A stretch of 64,000 nucleotides of DNA from Superficieibacter sp. HKU1 (GTDB lineage Bacteria > Pseudomonadota > Gammaproteobacteria > Enterobacterales > Enterobacteriaceae): the NCBI RefSeq assembly GCF_029319185.1, contig NZ_CP119754.1, positions 2,914,001 through 2,978,000 of the forward strand, given 5' to 3'. Below are positions 1-8,640 of the stretch, piece by piece (position 1 is the first letter of the stretch; each line of letters starts with the position of its first letter). The notes below the pieces were generated by a model, which searched no databases, was not told the DNA's origin, and saw nothing but the letters and a program-made list of their open reading frames with translations. Both the position numbers and the translations under genes were made by a program.

Positions 1-1164
1 AACATCGCGCCACACAATGCCAAGCTGAAAACCTTTATTCGTGATTTAAAACCGGTTGTGGAGATGGGGCCGGACGCGCTGATTATGTCCGATCCGGGGC
101 TGATTATGCTGGTGCGCGAGCATTTCCCGCAGATGGCGATCCACCTCTCCGTCCAGGCTAACGCCGTTAACTGGGCGACCGTGAAGTTCTGGAAACAGAT
201 GGGGCTGACCCGCGTCATCCTCTCCCGCGAACTGTCGCTGGACGAGATTGCTGAAATCCGCGAACAGGTGCCGGAAATGGAGATCGAAATCTTCGTTCAC
301 GGCGCGCTGTGCATGGCCTACTCTGGCCGCTGCCTGCTTTCCGGCTATATCAATAAACGCGATCCTAATCAGGGCACCTGCACCAACGCCTGCCGCTGGG
401 AATATAACGTGCAGGAAGGCAAAGAGGACGATGTGGGTAATATCGTCCACAAATATGAGCCGATTCCGGTACAAAACGTTGAGCCGACGCTGGGCCTCGG
501 CGCGCCAACCGACCAGGTATTTATGATCGAGGAAGCCAAACGTCCGGGCGAATACATGACCGCCTTCGAAGACGAACACGGCACCTATATTATGAATTCC
601 AAAGATCTGCGTGCCATTGCCCACGTTGAGCGTCTGACCCAAATGGGCGTTCATTCGCTGAAAATCGAGGGCCGCACCAAATCGTATTACTACTGCGCGC
701 GTACCGCCCAGGTTTATCGTAAGGCGATTGATGACGCCGCTGCGGGCCTGCCGTTTGATACCAGCCTGCTGGAAACACTGGAAGGTCTGGCGCACCGGGG
801 TTATACCGAAGGGTTCCTGCGCCGTCATACTCACGACGATTATCAGAATTACGAGTACGGCTATTCCGTTTCCGAGCGTCAGCAATTTGTCGGGGAATTT
901 ACCGGCGAGCGCAAAGGCGATCTCGTCGCGGTGGCGGTGAAAAACAAGTTTTCGGTGGGTGATAGCCTCGAATTAATGACTCCGCAGGGCAACGTTAATT
1001 TCACGCTGGAACATATGGAAAACGCGAAAGGTGAAGCGATGCCAGTCGCGCCGGGCGATGGTCATACCGTATGGTTGCCTGTTCCGCAGGAGATGGTGCT
1101 GGATTACGCCCTGCTGATGCGCAATTTTGACGGGCAAAGTACCCGAAATCCGCACGCGAAGTAG
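1..1164 (+). CDS. yegQ: tRNA hydroxylation protein YegQ/TrhP, 3' part
   Basis: The frame is open from base 1, so the gene starts outside the window; 387 residues are visible, and the family is about 453 aa, so roughly 66 N-terminal residues are missing. It belongs to the U32 'peptidase' family, whose member TrhP makes 5-hydroxyuridine at the tRNA wobble position with prephenate-linked chemistry. The conserved cysteine-rich block (GRCLLSGY followed by CTNACRWEY, about bases 335-400) fits an iron-sulfur or metal-binding centre of this family. The match to E. coli YegQ as I recall it is nearly continuous through the C-terminus. CyaR lies directly downstream in the same orientation, as in E. coli. 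The first in-frame ATG (base 58) is not the true start. Confidence 0.97.
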   Translation, partial: NIAPHNAKLKTFIRDLKPVVEMGPDALIMSDPGLIMLVREHFPQMAIHLSVQANAVNWATVKFWKQMGLTRVILSRELSLDEIAEIREQVPEMEIEIFVHGALCMAYSGRCLLSGYINKRDPNQGTCTNACRWEYNVQEGKEDDVGNIVHKYEPIPVQNVEPTLGLGAPTDQVFMIEEAKRPGEYMTAFEDEHGTYIMNSKDLRAIAHVERLTQMGVHSLKIEGRTKSYYYCARTAQVYRKAIDDAAAGLPFDTSLLETLEGLAHRGYTEGFLRRHTHDDYQNYEYGYSVSERQQFVGEFTGERKGDLVAVAVKNKFSVGDSLELMTPQGNVNFTLEHMENAKGEAMPVAPGDGHTVWLPVPQEMVLDYALLMRNFDGQSTRNPHAK

Positions 1165-1198
1165 TTTAATAAGGTTATTTTTACTCAGTGAAGGAATC

Positions 1199-1241
1199 TT
1201 AGAATCGGATCACACACCGCTGTGTTTAATAAGGATATTAT
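1199..1241 (+). promoter_or_regulatory. cyaR promoter with CRP site at -41.5
   Basis: A CRP-like site TTAGA-N6-TCACA lies at 1199-1214 (right half perfect, left half 3 of 5). Its centre, 1206.5, is 41.5 bp upstream of the expected CyaR start at 1248. A -10 hexamer TATTAT occupies 1236-1241, exactly -12 to -7. This is class II CRP geometry and agrees with the known cAMP-CRP activation of cyaR. Confidence 0.8.
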
Positions 1242-1247
1242 CCCCCC

Positions 1248-1334
1248 GCTGAAAAACATAACTCATAAATGCTAGTTGTACCAGGAACCACCTCCTTAGC
1301 CTGCGTAATCTCCCTTACGCAGGCGCATTTTTTT
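1248..1334 (+). ncRNA. cyaR: CyaR small regulatory RNA
   Basis: An 87-nt segment between yegQ and yegS matches the Hfq-dependent sRNA CyaR (formerly RyeE) in position, orientation and sequence. The 5' end reads GCTGAAAAACATAA. The central seed ACCACCTCCTT resembles an anti-Shine-Dalgarno sequence and pairs with targets such as ompX, luxS and nadE. The 3' end is a terminator hairpin (GCCTGCGTAA...TTACGCAGGC) followed by a T run ending near 1334. Differences from E. coli are mostly compensatory changes in the terminator stem. Confidence 0.96.
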
Positions 1335-1475
1335 GCCTCTTATAATTCAGCGTGTTCCTACACGTTCCTCTCTTTCCTGAGATACACTTATATTCTGAAA
1401 TTCGGGTTACGATTAACTCGTCCCCGCCTGAAAAATGAGCATTATGTCAGCGCACTGCGACAAGAGGCAAAAAGG

Positions 1476-2375
1476 ATGACCAATTTTCCCGCCAGTTTAC
1501 TCATTCTGAATGGTAAAAACGCCGGCGACGAACTGTTACGCGAAGCGGTTTATATGCTGCGCAATGAAGGCGTGACGATCCACGTTCGTGTCACCTGGGA
1601 AAAAGGCGATGCGGAACGCTATGTTGAGGAAGCCCTGCACCTGGGGGTGGAAACCGTCATCGCTGGCGGTGGAGACGGCACGATTAATGAAGTTTCTACC
1701 GCGCTGATCCAGCTTTCTGGTGAAAACGTTCCGGCAATGGGCATTCTGCCGTTGGGAACCGCGAATGATTTTGCCACCAGCGCAGGCGTGCCGGATACGC
1801 TGGATAAAGCGTTAAAACTGGCCATCGCCGGTAATGCCGTGGCGGTGGATATCGCCAGAGTTAACCATAAAACCTGTTTTATTAATATGGCGACCGGCGG
1901 CTTTGGTCCGCGGATCACCAGCGAAACGCCGGAAAAGCTGAAAGCCGCCCTGGGCGGCGTATCCTATCTTATCCACGGCCTGATGCGTATGGATACCTTA
2001 ACGCCGGATCGTTGTGAAATTCGCGGGGAGAATTTTCACTGGCATGGCGACGCGCTGGTCATTGGCATCGGTAATGGTCGTCAGGCAGGCGGCGGGCAGC
2101 AGCTTTGTCCGGATGCGCTGATCAATGATGGTTTGCTGCACCTGCGGGTGTTTACCGGCGACGGCCTGCTCCCGGCGATTTTTACCACCCTCACCCAGCC
2201 GCAGGACAGTCCAAATATTATCGACGGGGCATCGTCATGGTTTGAAGTCAGCGCTCCGCATGAAATCACCTTTAATCTCGATGGCGAGCCGCTGCGCGGG
2301 GAGTCTTTCCGCATTGAGATCCTGCCAAACGCGCTGCGTTGCCGTTTGCCACCCGATTGCCCGCTGTTACGCTGA
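1476..2375 (+). CDS. yegS: Lipid kinase YegS
   Basis: This 299-aa protein is a diacylglycerol-kinase-like lipid kinase; E. coli YegS phosphorylates phosphatidylglycerol in vitro and its physiological substrate is uncertain. The glycine-rich nucleotide-binding motif [10 protein letters not shown] lies at about residues 64-73, and the later [14 protein letters not shown] segment is typical of the family. The length equals E. coli YegS. I chose the ATG at 1476 because it follows AAAGGA at suitable spacing and matches the family N-terminus ([11 protein letters not shown]). The frame is open upstream to 1269, but that would overlap CyaR and has no homology. It is monocistronic, with a BIME downstream. 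Confidence 0.96.
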   Translation: MTNFPASLLILNGKNAGDELLREAVYMLRNEGVTIHVRVTWEKGDAERYVEEALHLGVETVIAGGGDGTINEVSTALIQLSGENVPAMGILPLGTANDFATSAGVPDTLDKALKLAIAGNAVAVDIARVNHKTCFINMATGGFGPRITSETPEKLKAALGGVSYLIHGLMRMDTLTPDRCEIRGENFHWHGDALVIGIGNGRQAGGGQQLCPDALINDGLLHLRVFTGDGLLPAIFTTLTQPQDSPNIIDGASSWFEVSAPHEITFNLDGEPLRGESFRIEILPNALRCRLPPDCPLLR

Positions 2376-2388
2376 GGGTTGTGCCGTT

Positions 2389-2483
2389 GTGCCCGGTGGC
2401 GCTGCGCTTACCGGGCCTACGGTATGGCGTCTGACGTTACAGCCTGATGTAGGCCGGGTAAGGCGAAGCCGCCACCCGGCATC
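2389..2483. repeat. BIME: two inverted REP elements
   Basis: Two palindromic REP units face each other: GCCCGGTGGCGCTGCGCTTACCGGGC (2391-2416) and, inverted, GCCGGGTAAGGCGAAGCCGCCACCCGGC (about 2453-2480). This is the usual enterobacterial BIME arrangement in an extragenic gap, here between the convergent yegS and the HAD phosphatase gene. It may protect or terminate mRNA 3' ends. Confidence 0.9.
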
Positions 2484-2560
2484 GGAGGGAAGTAAGCGCT
2501 GAGACCTCCATAATGAGACCGTTTACATCCAGGAAATGTGTCTCAACGCTTACCTGTTCG

Positions 2561-3235
2561 TTAAATGCTTTCGCAGGACAGGGTTTTCAGAGAGGAGAGT
2601 TCCGCCACCAGTTCGCTGAGCGTGTGGCAATTTCCGGCGGCATGGCTGAACTTTTCCTGATGGCACTGCGGCGTCACCACCCACGTCTGCATTCCGGCGC
2701 GCTGGGCGGCGAGGAAACCATTGCCGCTGTCTTCAATCACCAGACATTGTTCAGGCGTCAGGGCTAGTTTTTCTGCCGTGGCCAGATAAACCGCCGGATC
2801 GGGCTTACCGCGTTCGACGTCAGCCGCGCTGCTGATCACATCGAAATATTTCCACAAACCGAGCTTATCAAAAACAACCTGAATCACCCGGTGGCTGGAC
2901 GAGGTGGCCAGCGCAATTTTGTATCCTTCGCGGCGGAAATAGTTGAGCGCATCATACAGCCCTTCCATCGCCTCACCGGAGCGCTCGATCAGGCTGACTA
3001 CCCGCGTCAAAATATCGGCCTCCAGCAGCAAAGGATTAATATCGAGATTAAATTTTTCCTGCCAGATACAGGCTATTTCATCTGAACGTCTGCCGGTAGT
3101 TAACTGCTCGCACTGTTCATGGGTGACAGCAATGCCAAACTCCGCCAGCGACGTGATTTGAGCGCTCTGCCATAGTGCCTCGGAGTCAATAATCACTCCA
3201 TCCATATCAAAAACTGCGGCTTTAGCGTTCATCAT
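2561..3235 (-). CDS. HAD-family sugar/polyol phosphatase, last gene of the dal operon
   Basis: This 224-aa HAD hydrolase of the beta-phosphoglucomutase-like subfamily has motif I FDMDG (nucleophile Asp10, acid Asp12), motif II in ATSSSHR and motif III/IV GKPDP...VIEDSGNG. Similar E. coli enzymes (HxpA/HxpB) dephosphorylate hexitol and sugar phosphates. It begins about 57 bp after dalT in the same orientation, so it is probably the fourth gene of the arabitol operon. That context suggests removal of toxic or misdirected pentitol phosphates, which is an inference. The start is one of two adjacent ATGs (3235 or 3232), with a weak ribosome-binding site; an in-frame start at 3265 is possible. Confidence 0.85.
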   Translation of the reverse strand: MMNAKAAVFDMDGVIIDSEALWQSAQITSLAEFGIAVTHEQCEQLTTGRRSDEIACIWQEKFNLDINPLLLEADILTRVVSLIERSGEAMEGLYDALNYFRREGYKIALATSSSHRVIQVVFDKLGLWKYFDVISSAADVERGKPDPAVYLATAEKLALTPEQCLVIEDSGNGFLAAQRAGMQTWVVTPQCHQEKFSHAAGNCHTLSELVAELSSLKTLSCESI

Positions 3236-3291
3236 AACAACATCATCCATAATACGCTGGCACAACGTCCGGTCGTGCCAGCTACGTTAAA

Positions 3292-4572
3292 TCAGGAAAC
3301 CTTCAGAGCACCATCTTCGGCATAACGCGTTTTACGTTCAAAACCCGGTTGTTCTACATCAATGAAATGGCAAATCACAAAGGCAATAAGGTACAGCGCG
3401 GTGTAGGCAATAACCACGCCAATCGTGTCGAACCACGGCAGCAGCACAACTGCGATAGCAGGCGCAAGGAAGTTAGACAGGCCGGCAGAGAGGTTATAAA
3501 CCGAAATCGCCGCCCCGGTGTGATGCGGTTCCAGCGCCGGGAAAACAGCGGCCATCGGCACGAATGCGGCGACGAAAATACCCAGGGAAATAGCCGGAAT
3601 CAATGCCATAGCAAAGTTATGACCTGCCCACAGCGGAATGTAGTAAAACGCGAGGCTGGACAATGCCATGCCGATGCAGCCAAACCAGCGCACCACTTTC
3701 ATCCAGCCCATTTTTTCTGCCACGATGCCCCAGAAAATATTGGAGAAGATAGTGGTAAAGAAGAATACCGCCCAGACCTGCAACCATTCTGAGGTAGTAA
3801 AGCCGAGCTTATCAACAAACATCATCGGCATAATCACCGCGAAGCCAAACAGCGACAGCGTATTAATAATGCGCACAATACTGGAGCAGAGAATGTTTTT
3901 GTTGGTATAAAGCAGCGTAACCGCACGGCTCAGCTCGCTGAATTTTTCACGCGTGGTGAGATTATGCATCCGGGTCGGCGTATTAACGTTACGCAAAGAC
4001 ACCATGGCAATTACCCCCCCGGCGACACAGAAGGCCAGCGCCGTCCACAGCGTACCCAGTTCGCCCATCAGCGGGATGGTGAAGCTGGGAATATAACTTC
4101 CTGCCACGCCGATACCAATAGAGTAAACGGCCCAGTACCAGCCCAGCGCAGAGCTCGAACTGTCGCTCTTGACGTTGTGAATGATGATGACGATAAAGGA
4201 GTAGAGGAACAGCGGATAGGCAAAGCCGCGGATGCCGTAAAACAGCAGGATCAGCGCGTAATTCGCGTGACCAAGGCCGAATACCAGAAACAGAACGTGG
4301 AAAATAGCCCACATCACAAAACCAATAAACATGGTTTTTTGCGGCGTAATGATTTCAGCGACCACGCCAGAGATCCACGCGGACAGCGCTGCCGCCAGGC
4401 CATACAGCGTAAAGGCAAACGAGGCTTCCGCCGGGGTAAAGCCCAGGCCGGTGATGTAGTGAGAGAGGAAGGCCAGTTCAAATCCGTCGCCGGTCATAAA
4501 CACCGCGATTGCGATATAGCCCCATAACAGATTTAGCGGCAATCCCAGCCACTGTTTATTGGTATTCGTCAT
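3292..4572 (-). CDS. dalT: Pentitol (D-arabitol/ribitol) MFS transporter
   Basis: This 426-aa major facilitator protein has about 12 hydrophobic segments and closely matches the Klebsiella ribitol (RbtT) and D-arabitol (DalT) proton symporters, from the N-terminal WGYIAIAVFMTGDGFELAF block to the C-terminal VEQPGF. It should import D-arabitol across the inner membrane. Its place downstream of dalD-dalK argues for DalT, but it is the only pentitol transporter in the cassette and may carry ribitol too. I chose the ATG at 4572 (MTNTNKQW); the in-frame extension to 4611 has no homology. The gene lies 65 bp after dalK. Confidence 0.92.
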   Translation of the reverse strand: MTNTNKQWLGLPLNLLWGYIAIAVFMTGDGFELAFLSHYITGLGFTPAEASFAFTLYGLAAALSAWISGVVAEIITPQKTMFIGFVMWAIFHVLFLVFGLGHANYALILLFYGIRGFAYPLFLYSFIVIIIHNVKSDSSSSALGWYWAVYSIGIGVAGSYIPSFTIPLMGELGTLWTALAFCVAGGVIAMVSLRNVNTPTRMHNLTTREKFSELSRAVTLLYTNKNILCSSIVRIINTLSLFGFAVIMPMMFVDKLGFTTSEWLQVWAVFFFTTIFSNIFWGIVAEKMGWMKVVRWFGCIGMALSSLAFYYIPLWAGHNFAMALIPAISLGIFVAAFVPMAAVFPALEPHHTGAAISVYNLSAGLSNFLAPAIAVVLLPWFDTIGVVIAYTALYLIAFVICHFIDVEQPGFERKTRYAEDGALKVS

Positions 4573-4637
4573 AAGTGCCTCATTTGTAGGGTATAAAGTT
4601 CTGGCACCCACACTTACGCGGGGTGCCTTTGTAAAAA

Positions 4638-6101
4638 TTATTTATTCCGTAACCTGAGATCGTTCTGATAAAGCGCGTTAAACGCCCGGTAGCGCTGCTG
4701 CAGAAGGTCCTGACGCGCAGACGTCGCCTGATAGATTTTATAAATTTCCGGTTTTTTGCAGACCGTTTCCACAGACTGTCCGGTTGCCAGACAAGCCAGA
4801 CGTGCGGCCCCCAGCGCTCCGCCCGTTTCGCCGCCTTTATGGGTGACGATCGGCATGTTGAGAATATCGGCCAGCAGTTGCGCCCAGTAAGGACTGCGCG
4901 CCCCGCCGCCCACCAGCGAACATTGTTCGATGTGGGTGCCGCTCTCCTGCAATACCCGTAACCCATCGGCGATCCCGAAGCTCACGCCTTCAATCACCGC
5001 GTAGCCCAGCAGCGCGCGATTGGTGGAATGGGTCATGTCGTGGAACATCCCTTTCGCATCCGGATCGTTATGCGGTGTACGTTCGCCGGACAGATAAGGC
5101 AGGAACTGCGGTGCGCTGGCCCGCTGCTCGTCGCTAAGTTGCGCCACTTCTTCCAGCAGTTCCGCTTCGGTGATCCCCACCAGGCGGCAGAACCATTGCA
5201 GACAGCTCGCCGCGCTTAACATCACGCTCATTTGATGCCAGCGATTCGGCAGGACGTGGCAAAACGCGTGAACCGCCGACTGCGGTGCGGGACGATAGGC
5301 CTCGTTTACCACAAACAGCACGCCGGAGGTGCCAAGGGAAATAAAGGCATCGCCAGGGGCAACCGCGCCGACGCCAATCGCGCTGACCGCGTTATCGCCA
5401 CCGCCACCCGCCACCACCACGGAAGGGTTTAAGCCCCAGCTTTCGGCAACGCGCGGGTCCAGCGTGGCGGAAGCGTCACAGCCTTCCACCAGGCTCGGCA
5501 TGTTGCAGCGCGCCAGTCCGCATTTCTCCAGCAGATAATCTGACCAGTCGCGGCGCGCGACATCCAGCCACAGCGTCCCTGCCGCATCTGACATATCGGC
5601 AATTTTTTTGCCGGTCATTTTGAAGCGCAGGTAATCTTTCGGCAGCAGCACGGTTTGCAGTCGCTGGAAGTTTTCCGGCTCGTGCTTGCGTACCCACAGC
5701 AGTTTCGGCGCGGTAAATCCCGGCATGGCGAGATTACCGGCGATGGCGTGCAGTTCAGACGCGCTTTCTTCCAGCTCAAGGCACTCCGCGGCGCTGCGGG
5801 TGTCGTTCCACAGGATCGCCGGACGGATGACGGTATTGTCGCCGTCAAGCAGTATCGCGCCGTGCATTTGCCCGGAAAGCCCAATCGCTTTAATCGCATT
5901 CCAGTGCGGCGCGCACTTCTCGCGCAGCGTGGCAATAACGTAGTTGGTCGCATCCCACCACGCCTGCGGGTCCTGTTCCGACCAGTGCGGGTGGGGCCGC
6001 TGAATGGTCAGCGGCGCGCTATGGGTGGCGACGATATCGTGATTCTCGTCAATCACCAGCCCTTTGACTTCGGAGGTGCCCAAATCGATGCCTAAGTACA
6101 T
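4638..6101 (-). CDS. dalK: D-xylulokinase of the arabitol operon
   Basis: This 487-aa FGGY-family carbohydrate kinase should convert D-xylulose and ATP to D-xylulose 5-phosphate, the second step of D-arabitol breakdown. The N-terminal phosphate-binding loop GIDLGTSEVKG (residues 4-14), the GLSGQMHG substrate motif and the C-terminal nucleotide motif VGGGARSPYWAQLLAD are all present. The length matches XylB and DalK. It starts 9 bp after the dalD stop and is followed by dalT, which identifies it as dalK and not the xylose-operon xylB. No defect is visible. Confidence 0.95.
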   Translation of the reverse strand: MYLGIDLGTSEVKGLVIDENHDIVATHSAPLTIQRPHPHWSEQDPQAWWDATNYVIATLREKCAPHWNAIKAIGLSGQMHGAILLDGDNTVIRPAILWNDTRSAAECLELEESASELHAIAGNLAMPGFTAPKLLWVRKHEPENFQRLQTVLLPKDYLRFKMTGKKIADMSDAAGTLWLDVARRDWSDYLLEKCGLARCNMPSLVEGCDASATLDPRVAESWGLNPSVVVAGGGGDNAVSAIGVGAVAPGDAFISLGTSGVLFVVNEAYRPAPQSAVHAFCHVLPNRWHQMSVMLSAASCLQWFCRLVGITEAELLEEVAQLSDEQRASAPQFLPYLSGERTPHNDPDAKGMFHDMTHSTNRALLGYAVIEGVSFGIADGLRVLQESGTHIEQCSLVGGGARSPYWAQLLADILNMPIVTHKGGETGGALGAARLACLATGQSVETVCKKPEIYKIYQATSARQDLLQQRYRAFNALYQNDLRLRNK

Positions 6102-6110
6102 AGCGACCTC

Positions 6111-7478
6111 TCAATGGATCAGGGAGTAGACAGCGTTGATTTTTTCACGCAGCAGCGCGGCAAAATCGGCGTTGTTAGCCAGGTCGCCAAACAGCGCGCG
6201 GTCTTTGGCGTAAACGCTAATCGGGTCCGTCGCGTTAAACATCGCGTGAACGGTCTGCGCATCCAGAATGCCGTCCTGATACTCGTACGGCAGTTTGCCT
6301 TTATGCCACTGCTCCATGTAGACGAAGAACAGCGCTGGCAGCATGGCGGTGGCCGCCGGACGTACGCCGCGCTGGTAGCACTCCTGCAGGGTCGGGGCGA
6401 TCATTGCCGGGATTTTAGAGAAGCCGTCAGCCGCAACGCGCTGGTTGGTGTCCTGAATATGCGGGTTGGTGAAGCGCTGCAACACCACGTCGCGGTATTT
6501 CGCTAAATCGATGCCGTTATCGCCAAGGCAAGGGATAACATCTTCAGTCACATAACGATCGGCAATCGCGTAGATGGCGTCGGTTAGCGTGCTTTCATGA
6601 ATGTACTGCTGGCCCATCAGCGTACCGGCCCACGCGATGCAGCTGTGGGAAGAGTTCAGGATGCGAATTTTGGCTTCTTCATAAGGAATAACGGAATCCA
6701 CCAGCTCGGCGCCCACGTTCTCAAAGGCCGGGCGTTCGGCTTTAAAATTGTCTTCGATAACCCACTGGATGAAGGTTTCGCCCATCACCGGCGCTTTATC
6801 GTCAATACCGGTTTGCGCTTTGATCCGTGCCGGCAGATCTGCCGCCGGACGCGGGGTGATGCGGTCCACCATGGTATTCGGGCAAGTGGCATTGTGATGC
6901 AGCCACTCAATGACCGCCGTTTTACCGGTCAGGGTGAGGAATTCAACCAGGCCGTCATGGAAACGCTCGCCGTTGTGACGCACGTTATCGCAGTTCAGCA
7001 GCGTCAGCGGGCCCGCGTTATCGGCGATACGTTTTTCAAGAATTTTCGTGATAGTGCCGTAAATCGTTTTGTTGCCGCCGTTCAGGTCGCTGACGATATC
7101 CGGGTTATTCACCTCCAGTTTATGACTGGTATTCAGGTAATAACCGCTTTCCGTGACGGTAAAGGCAATGACTTTGGTCGCGGCGTTAGCGCCTTCGTTA
7201 ATCAGCGGCTGCAGGTTTTCCTGCCACGGCAGCAGTTTCTGAATAGAGGTAATTTCTTCGTACTTACGCTCGCCTTCCGGGCTGACGGTTTCCAGAACAT
7301 AGCGCCCGTGTTGCGCGGTTAATGCCGACACAACATGTTCAGCATCGCTACGAATATTGCCAGCGGCGATATGCCATGTGGTGTCGCCGGACTCAATGAG
7401 TTTGTGCATGTACCAGGCTTGATGTGCACGATGAAAAGAACCCAGACCGATGTGTAACCATGTGTATTGATTGTTCAT
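6111..7478 (-). CDS. dalD: D-arabinitol 4-dehydrogenase
   Basis: This 455-aa long-chain polyol dehydrogenase oxidises D-arabitol to D-xylulose with NAD+. It matches Klebsiella DalD along its length, including the N-terminal [20 protein letters not shown] nucleotide-binding region, the mannitol dehydrogenase family signature [11 protein letters not shown], and the [17 protein letters not shown] segment. The start at 7478 (MNNQYTW) agrees with the family; five further in-frame codons upstream are not conserved. It is the first gene of a minus-strand operon dalD-dalK-dalT-phosphatase, divergent from dalR across a 214-bp control region. Confidence 0.96.
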   Translation of the reverse strand: MNNQYTWLHIGLGSFHRAHQAWYMHKLIESGDTTWHIAAGNIRSDAEHVVSALTAQHGRYVLETVSPEGERKYEEITSIQKLLPWQENLQPLINEGANAATKVIAFTVTESGYYLNTSHKLEVNNPDIVSDLNGGNKTIYGTITKILEKRIADNAGPLTLLNCDNVRHNGERFHDGLVEFLTLTGKTAVIEWLHHNATCPNTMVDRITPRPAADLPARIKAQTGIDDKAPVMGETFIQWVIEDNFKAERPAFENVGAELVDSVIPYEEAKIRILNSSHSCIAWAGTLMGQQYIHESTLTDAIYAIADRYVTEDVIPCLGDNGIDLAKYRDVVLQRFTNPHIQDTNQRVAADGFSKIPAMIAPTLQECYQRGVRPAATAMLPALFFVYMEQWHKGKLPYEYQDGILDAQTVHAMFNATDPISVYAKDRALFGDLANNADFAALLREKINAVYSLIH

Positions 7479-7692
7479 TGCTTTGCTCTCCATTGAGTTT
7501 ATGCAGCTGAATGTACATGAGCAATTGATTGAAAATAGAGCTATGGATCACAAAAGAGCAATTGACCATTAAAATTACTTTTGACCAAAGCAGAACAAAA
7601 AGTTGCCTGCCATAACGGCAAACGCCACAATGAAAAGAGACGCCACTGAAATATTGTTGCCACGTTGTTAACGTAAGGGCCTGAAAATCATA
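7479..7692. promoter_or_regulatory. dalD/dalR divergent control region
   Basis: This 214-bp AT-rich gap separates the divergent dalD and dalR. The 10-mer GAGCAATTGA occurs twice as a direct repeat, at 7519-7528 and 7556-7565 (37 bp apart), and TTGACCA-like words follow at about 7563 and 7571. These are candidates for SorC-family (DalR) binding sites. On the minus strand TGTGATCC near 7543-7550 is half of a CRP site. No function can be proved from sequence alone. Confidence 0.4.
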
Positions 7693-8631
7693 ATGAAAGA
7701 AGACGACATCCGATTTGACCAAAAAGTCAGAGCCGCATGGATGTATTATGTTGCGGGTCAGAACCAAAGTGAGATTGCGGCGTTGCTCGGCACATCACGG
7801 CCCGTAGTACAGCGCCTGATTGCGGCAGCAAAAGAAGAAGGTATCGTTTCTATCGGACTTCATCATCCGGTGGCTGCCTGTCTTAACTACGCCTCGCTAT
7901 TGAAAGAAAAATATAAACTTCACGAGTGTAATATCGTGCCGACCTTTGCCAGCGAGTCTACGCTGGATAGCGTTTCTTACGGCTGCTATCAGTTAATGTC
8001 GCAATATTTGAAGGGCACCAGCGCCAAAGTCATTGGCATCGGCTCAGGTTTGACGCTGAAAAAAACCATAAAACGTATTGATTTCGAAAGCAAAAACAGC
8101 AAATGCGTGGCGCTGATCAGCGCGATGGATGAAAACGGCCAGTGTAACTACTACGATGATGTTCCGCTGTTGCTGGCGCGGAAAATCCAGGCGAACTATT
8201 TTCAGTGGCCCGCGCCGCGCTACGCAAAATCGCTTGCGGAACACAAAATGTGGTCCACCAACCGCCTGTTCGAAAGCGTCACCTCGGTGGCCGATCATGC
8301 GGATGTCATTTTTGTCGGTATTGGTGCGCTGGGCACCCAAAGTCCGATTTTTAAAGATGGCTTTATTAACCTTGAACAATTGGACGATTTGCGCCAGCGC
8401 GGGGCTATTGGTGAAATCCTTGGACGCTTTATTGATGCCGAAGGCCAGGTGGCGGAGTCCGATAGTAACCGGCTGATCACCAGCTATGATATCCGCCGCA
8501 ACAGCCACCCGCGCATCGCCGTGGCCTGCGGCGAGGACAAGCGCCCGGTGATTCTGGCCGCGCTAAAAGGCGGCTGGATCAACGGTCTGGTAACCGATGA
8601 AGGGACCGCCCGCTGGCTGTTAACCCAGTAA
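7693..8631 (+). CDS. dalR: SorC-family regulator of the arabitol operon
   Basis: This 312-aa transcription factor has an N-terminal helix-turn-helix (about residues 25-50, NQSEIAALLGTSRPVVQRLI) and a C-terminal SorC/DeoR-like sugar-phosphate-binding domain (GIGSGLTLKKTI, VGIGALGTQSP). Klebsiella DalR, encoded in the same place divergent from dalD, represses the dal operon until inducer is present. Length and layout agree. The Shine-Dalgarno at this ATG is weak, but no better start is available. It converges with rbtR, with 9 bp between their ends. Confidence 0.92.
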   Translation: MKEDDIRFDQKVRAAWMYYVAGQNQSEIAALLGTSRPVVQRLIAAAKEEGIVSIGLHHPVAACLNYASLLKEKYKLHECNIVPTFASESTLDSVSYGCYQLMSQYLKGTSAKVIGIGSGLTLKKTIKRIDFESKNSKCVALISAMDENGQCNYYDDVPLLLARKIQANYFQWPAPRYAKSLAEHKMWSTNRLFESVTSVADHADVIFVGIGALGTQSPIFKDGFINLEQLDDLRQRGAIGEILGRFIDAEGQVAESDSNRLITSYDIRRNSHPRIAVACGEDKRPVILAALKGGWINGLVTDEGTARWLLTQ

Positions 8632-8640
8632 ACATAGCGG

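Noticed and set aside
1269..1475. N-terminal extension of yegS to base 1269
   Set aside because: It runs through the CyaR sRNA and terminator, lacks homology and has no ribosome-binding site; the ATG at 1476 fits the family.
2389..2483. Possible CRISPR-like repeat
   Set aside because: The repeated words are inverted REP arms (BIME), not regularly spaced direct repeats, and no cas genes are present.
6597..7322. 241-codon open frame antisense to dalD
   Set aside because: Long antisense frames are common opposite high-GC third-position coding DNA; it has no homology or ribosome-binding site, while dalD is well supported.
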